Assembly: GCA_949318235.1 (NCBI GenBank)
Contig: CASGGR010000034.1
Span: forward strand, 1,937,501-2,001,500
Length of the DNA: 64,000 nucleotides
Source: Ecdyonurus torrentis
Lineage: Eukaryota > Arthropoda > Insecta > Ephemeroptera > Heptageniidae
Direction of reading: 5' to 3'
A model generated the notes under the pieces. It saw nothing but the letters and a program-made list of their open reading frames with translations, did not search any database and was not told the DNA's origin. Below, piece by piece: positions 36,971 to 49,200 of this stretch. Numbering within the stretch: position 1 is the stretch's first letter; each line of letters opens with the position of its first letter. Made by a program: the position numbers and the translations under genes.

Positions 36971-38868
36971 AAGCTACAGGCTTGCGGTTTGAACTAAAAT
37001 GTAGGACTAACAGACTTGCAAAGAAAAGGTTATTACACCTTAATCGTTTCAATGCAAACTTTCGCAGTTATAGAGAATCTCAGTGCTTTCTCATCGTACT
37101 TTTCAGACTGTGAATACGATTTTTAATGATATCTCCGAAACTAATAAAGCTACAGGCTTGCGGTTTGAACTAAAATGTAGGACTAACAGACTTGCAAAGA
37201 AAAGGTTATTACAACTTAATCGCACCAATGCAAACTTTCGCAGTTATAGAGTATCTCAGTGCTTTCTCATCGTACTTTTCAGACTTTGAATACGATTTTT
37301 GTTGATATCTCCGAAACAAATAAAGCTACAGGCTTGCGGTTTGAACTAAAATGTAGGACTAACAGACTTGCAAAGAATAGGTCATTACACCTTAATCGCT
37401 GCACTGCAAACTTGCGCAGTTATAGAGAATCTCAGTGCTTTCTCATCGTACTTTTCGGACTGTGAATACGATTTTTGATGATATCTCCGAAACTAATAAA
37501 GCTACAGGCTTGCGGTTTGAACTAAAACGTTGGACTAACAAACTTGCAAAGAAAAGGTTATTACAACTTAATCGCACCAATGCAAACTTTCGCAGTTATA
37601 AAGAATCTCAGTGCTTTTTCATCGTACTTTTCAAACTGTGAATACGATTTTTGATGATATCTCCGAAACTAATTAAGCTACAGGCTTGCGGTTTGAACTA
37701 AAATGTAAGACTTATAGACTTGCAAAGAAAAGGTTATTACACCTTAATCTCTCAAATGCAAACTTTTGCAGTTATAGAGAATCTCAGTGCTTTCTCAACG
37801 TACTTTTCAGACTGTGAATACGAGTTTTGATGATATCTCCGAAAATAATAAAGCTACAGGCTTGCGGTTTGAACTAAAATGTAGGATTAACAGACTTGCA
37901 AAGAAAAAAATTACACCTTAATCGCTCCAATGCAAACTTTTGCAGTTATAGAGAATCTCTGTGCTTTCTCATTGTACTTTTCATACTATGAATAAGATTT
38001 TTGATGATATCTCTGAAACTAATAAAGCTACAGGCTTGTGGTTTGAACTAAAATGTAGGGCTAACAGACTTGCAAAGAAAAGGTTATTACACGTTAATCG
38101 TTTCAATGCAAACTTTCGCAGTTGTAGAGAATCTCAGTGCTTTCTCATCGTACTTTTCATACTATGAATAAGATTTTTGATGATATCTTTGAAACTAATA
38201 AAGCTACAGGCTTGCGGTTTGAACTAAAATGTAGGACTAACAGACTTGCAAAGAAAAGGTTATTACACCTTAATCGTTTCAATGCAAACTTTCGCAGTTA
38301 TAGAGAATCTCAGTGCTTTCTCATCGTACTTTTCAGACTGTGAATACGATTTTTAATGATATCTCCGAAACTAATAAAGCTACAGGCTTGCGGTTTGAAC
38401 TAAAATGTAGGACTAACAGACTTACAATGAATAGGTCATTACACCTTAATCGCTGCACTGCAAACTTGCGCAGTTATAGAGAATCTCAGTGCTTTCTCAT
38501 CGTACTTTTCGGACTGTGAATACGATTTTTGATGATATCTCCGAAACTAATAAAGCTACAGGCTTGCGGTTTGAACTAAAACGTTGGACTAACAAACTTG
38601 CAAAGAAAAGGTTATTACAACTTAATCGCACCAATGCAAACTTTCGCAGTTATAAAGAATCTCAGTGCTTTTTCATCGTACTTTTCAAACTGTGAATACG
38701 ATTTTTGATGATATCTTCGAAACTAATTAAGCTACAGGCTTGCGGTTTGAACTAAAATGTAAGACTTATAGACTTGCAAAGAAAAGGTTATTACACCTTA
38801 ATCGCTCAAATGCAAACTTTCGCAGTTATAGAGAATCTCAGTGCTTTCTCATCGTACTTTTCAGACTG
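36970..38868. repeat. Second-family module: a b M C d e f a/b M C
   Basis: a 37083, b 37259, M 37435, C 37611, d 37787, e 37961, f 38137, a/b fusion 38313, M 38489, C 38665. The d monomer has CTCAACG, CGAGTTTTG, GAAAATAAT and the 2-bp-short run GAAAAAAATT near 37,903. The monomer at 38,313 starts as class a (TTTTTAATGATATC) and ends as class b (GAATAGGTCATT, CGCTGCACTGC), another in-register fusion. The block 37,435-38,460 returns at 43,769-44,800, offset 6,334. Confidence 0.82.
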
Positions 38869-40965
38869 TGAATACGATTTTTGATGATATCTCCGAAACT
38901 AATAAAGCTACAGGCTTGCGGTTTGAACTAAAATGTAGGACTAACAGACTTGCAAAGAAAAGGTTATTACACCTTAATCGCTCAAATGCAAACTTTCACA
39001 GTTATAGAGAATCTCAGTGCTTTCTCATTGTACTTTTTAGACTGTGAATAAGATTTTTGATGATATCTCTGAAACTAGTAAAGCTACAGGCTTGCGGTTT
39101 GAAATAAAATGTAGGACTAACAGACTTGCAAAGAAAAGGTTATTACACCTTAATCGCTTCAATGCAAACTTTCGCAGTTATAGAGAATCTCAGTTCTTTC
39201 TCATCGTGCTTTTCAGACTGTAAATACGATTTTTGATGATATCTCCAAAACTAATAAAGCTACAGGCTTGCGGTTTGAACTAAAATGTAGGACTAACAGA
39301 CTTGCAAAGAAAAGGTTATTACACCTTAATCGCTCCAATGCAATCTTTTGCATTTATAGAGAATCTCAGTGCTTGCTCATCATATTTTTCAGACTGTGAA
39401 TACGATTTTTGATGATATCTTTGAAACTAATAAAGCTACAGGCTTGCGGTTTGAACTAAAATGTAGGACTAACAGACTTGCAAAGCAAAGGTTATTACAC
39501 CTTAAACGCTCCAATGCAAACTTTTGCAGTTATAGAGAATATCAGTGCTTTCTCATCGAACTTTTTAGACTGTGAATACGATTTTTGATGATATCTCCGA
39601 AACTAATAAAGCTACAGGCTTGCGGTTTGAACTAAAATGTAGGACTAACAAACATACAAAGAAAAGGTTATTTCACCTTAATCGCTCCACTGCAAACTTG
39701 CGCAGTTATAGAGAATCTCAGTGCTTTCTCATCGAACTTTTCAGACTGTGAATACGAATTTTGATGATATCTCCGAAACTAATAAAGCTACAGGCTTGCG
39801 GTTTGAACTAAAATGTAGGACTAACAGACTTGCAAAGAAAAGGTTATTACACCTTAATCGCACCAATGCAAATTTTCGCAGTTATAGAGAATCTCAGTGC
39901 TTTCTCATCGTACTTTTTAGACTGTGAATACGATTTTTGATGATATCTCCGAAACTAATAAAGCTACAGGCTTGCGGTTTGAACTAAAATGTAGGACTAA
40001 CAGACTTGCAAAGAAAAGGTTTATTACACCTTAATCGCTCCAATGCAAACTTTCGCAGTTATAGAGAATCTCAGTGCTTTCTCATTGTACTTTTTAGACT
40101 GTGATTAAGATTTTTGCTGATATCTCTGAAACTAGTAAAGCTACAGGCTTGCGGTTTGAAATTAAATGTAGGACTAACAGACTTGCAAAGAAAAGTTTAC
40201 TACACCTTAATTGCTCCAATGCAAACTTTCGCAGTTATAGAGAATCTCAGTGCTTTCTCATCGTACTTTTCAGACTGTGAATACGATTTTTGATGATATC
40301 TTTAAAACTAATAAAGCTACAGGCTTGCGGTTTGAACTAAAATGCAAGACTAACAGACTTGCAAAGAAAAGGTTATTACACCTTAATCGCTCCACTGCAA
40401 ACTTGCGCAGTTATAGAGAATCTCAGTGCTTTCTCATCGTACTTTTCGGAATGTGAATACGATTTTTGATGATATCTCCAAAACTAATAAAGCTACAGGC
40501 TTGCGGTTTGAACTAAAACGTTGGACTTACAAACTTGCAAATAAAAGGTTATTACAACTTAATCGCACCAATGCAAACTTTCGCAGTTATAGAGAATCTC
40601 AGTGCTTTCACATCGTACTTTTCAGACTGTGAATAAGATTTTTGATGATATCTCTGAAACTAGTAAAGCTACAGGCTTGCGGTTTGAAATAAAATGTAGG
40701 ACTAACAGACTTGCAAAGAAAAGGTTATTACACCTTAATCGCTCCAATGCAAACTTTCGCAGTTATAGAGAATCTCAGTGCTTTCTCATTGTACTTTTTA
40801 GACTGTGAATACGATTTTTGATGATATCTCCGAAACTAATAAAGCTACAGGCTTGCGGTTTGAACTAAAATGTAGGACTAACAGACTTGCAAAGAATAGG
40901 TCATTACACCTTAATCGCTGCACTGCAAACTTGCGCAGTTATAGAGAATCTCAGTGCTTTCTCAT
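38869..40965. repeat. D S E F G H I A J K S block (copy 2 of the 5,630-bp offset pair)
   Basis: D 38841, S 39017, E 39193, F 39369, G 39545, H 39721, I 39897, A 40074, J 40250, K 40426, S-like 40602 and the I/b mixed monomer 40778 match 33,239-35,335. The D to K part appears a third time at 55,901-57,692 at offset 17,060, and the I to C part at 42,712-44,030 at offset 2,815. This is the most widely copied cassette of the right half. Confidence 0.84.
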
Positions 40966-42713
40966 CGTACTTTTCGGACTGTGAATACGATTTTTGATGA
41001 TATCTCCGAAACTAATAAAGCTACAGGCTTGCGGTTTGAACTAAAACGTTGGACTAACAAACTTGCAAAGAAAAGGTTATTACAACTTAATCGCACCAAT
41101 GCAAACTTTCGCAGTTATAAAGAATCTCAGTGCTTTTTCATCGTACTTTTCAAACTGTGAATACGATTTTTGATGATATCTCCGAAACTAATTAAGCTAC
41201 AGGCTTGCGGTTTGAACTAAAATGTAAGACTTATAGACTTGCAAAGAAAAAAATTACACCTTAATCGCTCCAATGCAAACTTTTGCAGTTATAGAGAATC
41301 TCTGTGCTTTCTCATTGTACTTTTCATACTATGAATAAGAGTTTTGATGATATCTTTGAAACTAGTAAAGCTACAGGCTTGCGGTTTGAAATAAAATGTA
41401 GGACTAACAGACTTGCAAAGAAAAGGTTATTACACCTTAATCGTTTCAATGCAAACTTTCGCAGTTATAGAGAATCTCAGTGCTTTCTCATCGTACTTTT
41501 CATACTATGAATAAGATTTTTGATGATATCTTTGAAACTAATAAAGCTACAGGCTTGCGGTTTGAACTAAAATGTAGGACTAACAGACTTGCAAAGAAAA
41601 GGTTATTACACCTTAATCGTTTCAATGCAAACTTTCGCAGTTATAGAGAATCTCAGTGCTTTCTCATCGTACTTTTCAGACTGTGAATACGATTTTTAAT
41701 GATATCTCCGAAACTAATAAAGCTACAGGCTTGCGGTTTTAACTTAAATGTAGGACTAACAGACTTGCAAGGAAAAGGTTATTACACCTTAATCGCACCA
41801 ATGCAAACTTTTGCAGTTATAGAGTATCTCAGTGCTTTCTCATCGTACTTTTCAGACTGTGAATATTATTTTTGATGATATCTCCGAAACAAATAAAGCT
41901 ACAGGCTTGCGGTTTGAACTAAAATGTAGGACTAACAGACTTGCAAAGAATAGGTCATTACACCTTAATCGCTGCACTGCAAACTTGCGCAGTTATAGAG
42001 AATCTCAGTGCTTTCTCATCGTACTTTTCGGACTGTGACTACGATTTTTGATGATATCTCCGAAACTAATAAAGCTACAGGCTTGCGGTTTGAACTAAAA
42101 CGTTGGACTAACAAACTTGCAAAGAAAAGGTTATTACAACTTAATCGCACCAATGCAAACTTTCGCAGTTATAAAGAATCTCAGTGCTTTTTCATCGTAC
42201 TTTTCAAACTGTGAATACGATTTTTGATGATATCTCCGAAACTAATAAAGCTACAGGCTTGCGGTTTGAACTAAAATGTAGGACTAACAGACTTGCAAAG
42301 AAAAGGTTATTACACCTTAATCGCTTAAATGCAAACTTTCACAGTTATAGAGAATCTCAGTGCTTTCTCATTGTACTTTTTAGACTGTGAATAAGATTTT
42401 TGATGATATCTCTGAAACTAGTAAAGCTACAGGCTTGCGGTTTGAAATAAAATGTAGGACTAACAGACTTGCAAAGAAAAGGTTATTACACCTTAATCGC
42501 TTCAATGCAAACTTTTGCAGTTATAGAGAATCTCAGTTCTTTCTCATCGTGCTTTTCAGACTGTAAATACGATTTTTGATGATATCTCCAAAACTAATAA
42601 AGCTACAGGCTTGCGGTTTGAACTAAAATGTAGGACTAACAGACTTGCAAAGAAAAGGTTATTACACCTTAATCGCTCCAATGCAATCTTTTGCAGTTAT
42701 AGAGAATCTCAGT
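40954..42713. repeat. M C/d e f a b c C/D S E with two fused monomers
   Basis: M 40954, then 41130, which begins as C (TAATTAAGC, GTAAGACTTATAG) and ends as d (GAAAAAAATT near 41,245), so one monomer is lost. Then e 41304 (CATACTATGAATAAG but ACTAGT and GAAATAAAATG as in S), f 41480, a 41656, b 41832, c 42008. Unit 42184 begins as C and ends as D (GCTTAAATGC, TTTCACAG). S 42360 and E 42536 follow. E then joins directly to I at about 42,700, so F, G and H are missing. Confidence 0.8.
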
Positions 42714-45700
42714 GCTTTCTCATCGTACTTTTTAGACTGTGAATACGATTTTTGATGATATCTCCGAAACTAATAAAGCTACAGGCTTGCGGTTTGAACT
42801 AAAATGTAGGACTAACAGACTTGCAAAGAAAAGGTTTATTACACCTTAATCGCTCCAATGCAAACTTTCGCAGTTATAGAGAATCTCAGTGCTTTCTCAT
42901 TGTACTTTTTAGACTGTGATTAAGATTTTTGCTGATATCTCTGAAACTAGTAAAGCTACAGGCTTGCGGTTTGAAATTAAATGTAGGACTAACAGACTTG
43001 CAAAGAAAAGTTTACTACACCTTAATTGCTCCAATGCAAACTTTCGCAGTTATAGAGAATCTCAGTGCTTTCTGATCGTACTTTTCAGACTGTGAATACG
43101 ATTTTTGATGATATCTTTGAAACTAATAAAGCTACAGGCTTGCGGTTTGAACTAAAATGCAAGACTAACAGACTTGCAAAGAAAAGGTTATTACACCTTA
43201 ATCGCTCCACTGCAAACTTGCGCAGTTATAGAGAATCTCAGTGCTTTCTCATCGTACTTTTCGGAATGTGAATACGATTTTTGATGATATCTCCAAAACT
43301 AATAAAGCTACAGGCTTGCGGTTTGAACTAAAACGTTGGACTTACAAACTTGCAAATAAAAGGTTATTACAACTTAATCGCACCAATGCAAACTTTCGCA
43401 GTTATAGAGAATCTCAGTGCTTTCACATCGTACTTTTCAGACTGTGAATAAGATTTTTGATGATATCTCTGAAACTAGTAAAGCTACAGGCTTGCGGTTT
43501 GAAATAAAATGTAGGACTAACAGACTTGCAAAGAAAAGGTTATTACACCTTAATCGCTCCAATGCAAACTTTCGCAGTTATAAAGAATCTCAGTGCTTTC
43601 TCATTGTACTTTTTAGACTGTGAATACGATTTTTGATGATATCTCCGAAACTAATAAAGCTACAGGCTTGCGGTTTCAACTAAAATGTAGGACTAACAGA
43701 CTTGCAAAGAATAGGTCATTACACCTTAATCGCTGCACTGCAAACTTGCGCAGTTATAGAGAATCTCAGTGCTTTCTCATCGTACTTTTCGGACTGTGAA
43801 TACGATTTTTGATGATATCTCCGAAACTAATAAAGCTACAGGCTTGCGGTTTGAACTAAAACGTTGGACTAACAAACTTGCAAAGAAAAGGTTATTACAA
43901 CTTAATCGCACCAATGCAAACTTTCGCAGTTATAAAGAATCTCAGTGCTTTTTCATCGTACTTTTCAAACTGTGAATACGATTTTTGATAATATCTCCGA
44001 AACTAATTAAGCTACAGGCTTGCAGTTTGAACTAAAATGTAAGACTTATAGACTTGCAAAGAAAAGGTTATTACACCTTAATCTCTCAAATGCAAACTTT
44101 CGCAGTTATAGAGAATCTCAGTGATTTCTCAACGTACTTTTCAGACTGTGAATACGAGTTTTGATGATATCTCCGAAAATAATAAAGCTACAGGCTTGCG
44201 GTTTGAACTAAAATGTAGGATTAACAGACTTGCAAAGAAAAAAATTACACCTTAATCGCTCCAATGCAAACTTTTGCAGTTATAGAGAATCTCTGTGCTT
44301 TCTCATTGTACTTTTCATACTATGAATAAGATTTTTGATGATATCTCTGAAACTAATAAAGCTACAGGCTTGCGGTTTGAACTAAAATGTAGGACTAACA
44401 GACTTGCAAAGAAAAGGTTATTACACCTTAATCGTTTCAATGCAAACTTTCGCAGTTATAGAGAATCTCAGTGCTTTCTCATCGTACTTTTCATACTATG
44501 AATAAGATTTTTGATGATATCTTTGAAACTAATAAAGCTACAGGCTTGCGGTTTGAACTAAAATGTAGGACTAACAGACTTGCAAAGAAAAGGTTATTAC
44601 ACCTTAATCGTTTCAATGCAAACTTTCGCAGTTATAGAGAATCTCAGTGCTTTCTCATCGTACTTTTCAGACTGTGAATACGATTTTTAATGATATCTCC
44701 GAAACTAATAAAGCTACAGGCTTGCGGTTTGAACTTAAATGTAGGACTAACAGACTTGCAAAGAAAAGGTTATTACACCTTAATCGCACCAATGCAAACT
44801 TTCGCAGTTATAGAGTATCTCAGTGCTTTCTCATCGTACTTTTCAGACTGTGAATACTATTTTTGATGATATCTCCGAAACAAATAAAGCTACAGGCTTG
44901 CGGTTTGAACTAAAATGTAGGACTAACAGACTTGCAAAGAATAGGTCATTACACCTTAATCGCTGCACTGCAAACTTGCGCAGTTATAGAGAATCTCAGT
45001 GCTTTCTCATCGTACTTTTCGGACTGTGACTACGATTTTTGATGATATCTCCGAAACTAATAAAGCTACAGGCTTGCGGTTTGAACTAAAACGTTGGACT
45101 AACAAACTTGCAAAGAAAAGGTTATTACAACTTAATCGCACCAATGCAAACTTTCGCAGTTATAAAGAATCTCAGTGCTTTTTCATCGTACTTTTCAAAC
45201 TGTGAATACGATTTTTGATGATATCTCCGAAACTAATTAAGCTACAGGCTTGCGGTTTGAACTAAAATGTAAGACTTATAGACTTGCAAAGAAAAGGTTA
45301 TTACACCTTAATCGCTCAAATGCAAACTTTCACAGTTATAGAGAATCTCAGTGCTTTCTCATTGTACTTTTTAGACTGTGAATAAGATTTTTGATGATAT
45401 CTCTGAAACTAGTAAAGCTACAGGCTTGCGGTTTGAAATAAAATGTAGGACTAACAGACTTGCAAAGAAAAGGTTATTACACCTTAATCGCTTCAATGCA
45501 AACTTTCGCAGTTATAGAGAATCTCAGTTCTTTCTCATCGTGCTTTTCAGACTGTAAATACGATTTTTGATGATATCTCCAAAACTAATAAAGCTACAGG
45601 CTTGCGGTTTGAACTAAAATGTAGGACTAACAGACTTGCAAAGAAAAGGTTATTACACCTTAATCGCTCCAATGCAATATTTTGCAGTTATAGAGAATCT

Positions 45701-46244
45701 CAGTGCTTGCTCATCATATTTTTCAGACTGTGAATACGATTTTTGATGATATCTTTGAAACTAATAAAGCTACAGGCTTGCGGTTTGAACTAAAATGTAG
45801 GACTAACAGAATTGCAAAGCAAAGGTTATTACACCTTAAATGCTCCAATGCAAACTTTTGCAGTTATAGAGAATATCAGTGCTTTCTCATCGAACTTTTT
45901 AGACTGTGAATATGATTTTTGATGATATCTCCGAAACTAATAAAGCTACAGGCTTGCGGTTTGAACTAAAATGTAGGACTAACAGACTTGCAAAGAAAAG
46001 GTTATTACACCTTAATCGTTTCAATGCAAACTTTCGCAGTTATAGAGAATCTCAGTGCTTTCTCATCGTACTTTTCAGACTGTGAATACGATTTTTAATG
46101 ATATCTCCGAAACTAATAAAGCTACAGGCTTGCGGTTTGAACTAAAATGTAGGACTAACAGACTTGCAAAGAAAAGGTTATTACACCTTAATCGCACCAA
46201 TGCAAACTTTCGCAGTTATAGAGTATCTCAGTGCTTTCTCATCG
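42714..46244. repeat. I A J K S I/b M C d e f a b c C/D S E F G/f a
   Basis: I 42712, A 42889, J 43065, K 43241, S-like 43417, I/b 43593, M 43769, C 43945, d 44121, e 44295, f 44471, a 44647, b 44823, c 44999, C/D 45175, S 45351, E 45527, F 45703, 45879 (G head, f tail with CGTTTC), a 46055. The first part matches 39,897-41,246 at 2,815 bp. The M to a part matches 37,435-38,460 at 6,334 bp and 46,407-47,491 at 2,638 bp. Confidence 0.8.
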
Positions 46245-46249
46245 TACTT

Positions 46250-49200
46250 TTCAGACTGTGAATACGATTTTTGATGATATCTCCGAAACAAATAAAGCTA
46301 CAGGCTTGCGGTTTGAACTAAAATGTAGGACTATCAGACTTGCAAAGAATAGGTCATTACACCTTAATCGCTGCACTGCAAACTTGCGCAGTTATAGAGA
46401 ATCTCAGTGCTTTCTCATCGTACTTTTCGGACTGTGAATACGATTTTTGATGATATCTCCGAAACTAATAAAGCTACAGGCTTGCGGTTTGAACTAAAAC
46501 GTTGGACTAACAAACTTGCAAAGAAAAGGTTATTACAACTTAATCGCACCAATGCAAACTTTCGCAGTTATAAAGAATCTCAGTGCTTTTTCATCGTACT
46601 TTTCAAACTGTGAATACGATTTTTGATGATATCTCCGAAACTAATTAAGCTACAGGCTTGCGGTTTGAACTAAAATGTAAGACTTATAGACTTGCAAAGA
46701 AAAGGTTATTACACCTTAATCTCTCAAATGCAAACTTTCGCAGTTATAGAGAATCTCAGTGATTTCTCAACGTACTTTTCAGACTGTGAATACGAGTTTT
46801 GATGATATCTCCGAAAATAATAAAGCTACAGGCTTGCGGTTTGAACTAAAATGTAGGATTAACAGACTTGCAAAGAAAAAAATTACACCTTAATCGCTCC
46901 AATGCAAACTTTTGCAGTTATAGAGAATCTCTGTGCTTTCTCATTGTACTTTTCATACTATGGATAAGATTTTTGATGATATCTCTGAAACTAATAAAGC
47001 TACAGGCTTGCGGTTTGAACTAAAATGTAGGACTAACAGACTTGCAAAGAAAAGGTTATTACACCTTAATCGTTTCAATGCAAACTTTCGCAGTTATAGA
47101 GAATCTCAGTGCTTTCTCATCGTACTTTTCATACTATGAATAAGATTTTTGATGATATCTTTGAAATTAATAAAGCTACAGGCTTGCGGTTTGAACTAAA
47201 ATGTAGGACTAACAGACTTGCAAAGAAAAGGTTATTACACCTTAATCGTTTCAATGCAAACTTTCGCAGTTATAGAGAATCTCAGTGCTTTCTCATCGTA
47301 CTTTTCAGACTGTGAATACGATTTTTAATGATATCTCCGAAACTAATAAAGCTACAGGCTTGCGGTTTGAACTGAAATGTAGGACTAACAGACTTGCAAA
47401 GAAAAGGTTATTACACCTTAATCGCACCAATGCAAACTTTCGCAGTTATAGAGTATCTCAGTGCTTTCTCATCGTACTTTTCAGACTGTGAATACTATTT
47501 TTGATGATATCTCCGAAACAAATAAAGCTACAGGCTTGCGGTTTGAACTAAAATGTAGGACTAACAGACTTGCAAAGAATATGTCATTACACCTTAATCG
47601 CTGCACTGCAAACTTGCGCAGTTATAGATAATCTCAGTGCTTTCTCATCGTACTTTTCGGACTGTGACTACGATTTTTGATGATATCTCCGAAACTAATA
47701 AAGCTACAGGCTTGCGGTTTGAACTAAAACGTTGGACTAACAAACTTGCAAAGAAAAGGTTATTACAACTTAATCGCACCAATGCAAACTTTTGCAGTTA
47801 TAAAGAATCTCAGTGCTTTTTCATCGTACTTTTCAAACTGTGAATACGATTTTTGATGATATCTCCGAAACTAATTAAGCTACAGGCTTGCGGTTTGAAC
47901 TACAATGTAAGACTTATAGACTTGCAAAGAAAAGGTTATTACACCTTAATCGCTCAAATGCAAACTTTCGCAGTTATAGAGAATCTCAGTGCTTTCTCAT
48001 CGTACTTTTCAGACTGTGAATACGATTTTTGATGATATCTCCGAAACTAATAAAGCTACAGGCTTGCGGTTTGAACTAAAATGTAGGACTAACAGACTTG
48101 CAAAGAAAAGGTTATTACACCTTAATCGCTCAAATGCAAACTTTCACAGTTATAGAGAATCTCAGTGCTTTCTCATTGTACTTTTTAGACTGTGAATAAG
48201 ATTTTTGATGATATCTCTGAAACTAGTAAAGCTACAGGCTTGCGGTTTGAAATAAAATGTAGGACTAACTGACTTGCAAAGAAAAGGTTATTACACCTTA
48301 ATCGCTTCAATGCAAACTTTCGCAGTTATAGAGAATCTCAGTTCTTTCTCATCGTGCTTTTCAGACTGTAAATACGATTTTTGATGATATCTCCAAAACT
48401 AATAAAGCTACAGGCTTGCGGTTTGAACTAAAATGTAGGACTAACAGACTTGCAAAGAAAAGGTTATTACACCTTAATCGCTCCAATGCAATCTTTTGCA
48501 GTTATAGAGAATCTCAGTGCTTGCTCATCATATTTTTCAGACTGTGAATACGATTTTTGATGATATCTTTGAAACTAATAAAGCTACAGGCTTGCGGTTT
48601 GAACTAAAATGTAGGACTAACAGACTTGCAAAGCAAAGGTTATTACACCTTAAATGCTCCAATGCAAACTTTTGCAGTTATAGAGAATATCAGTGCTTTC
48701 TCATCGAACTTTTTAGACTGTGAATACGATTTTTGATGATATCTCCGAAACTAATAAAGCTACAGGCTTGCGGTTTGAACTAAAACGTTGGACTAACAAA
48801 CTTGCAAAGAAAAGGTTATTACAACTTAATCGCACCAATGCAAACTTTCGCAGTTATAAAGAATCTCAGTGCTTTTTCATCGTACTTTTCAAACTGTGAA
48901 TACGATTTTTGATGATATCTCCGAAACTAATTAAGCTACAGGCTTGCGGTTTGAACTAAAATGTAAGACTTATAGACTTGCAAAGAAAAGGTTATTACAC
49001 CTTAATCTCTCAAATGCAAACTTTCGCAGTTATAGAGAATCTCAGTGATTTCTCAACGTACTTTTCAGACTGTGAATACGATTTTTGATGATATCTCCGA
49101 AACAAATAAAGCTACAGGCTTGCGGTTTGAACTAAAATGTAGGACTATCAGACTTGCAAAGAATAGGTCATTACACCTTAATCGCTGCACTGCAAACTTG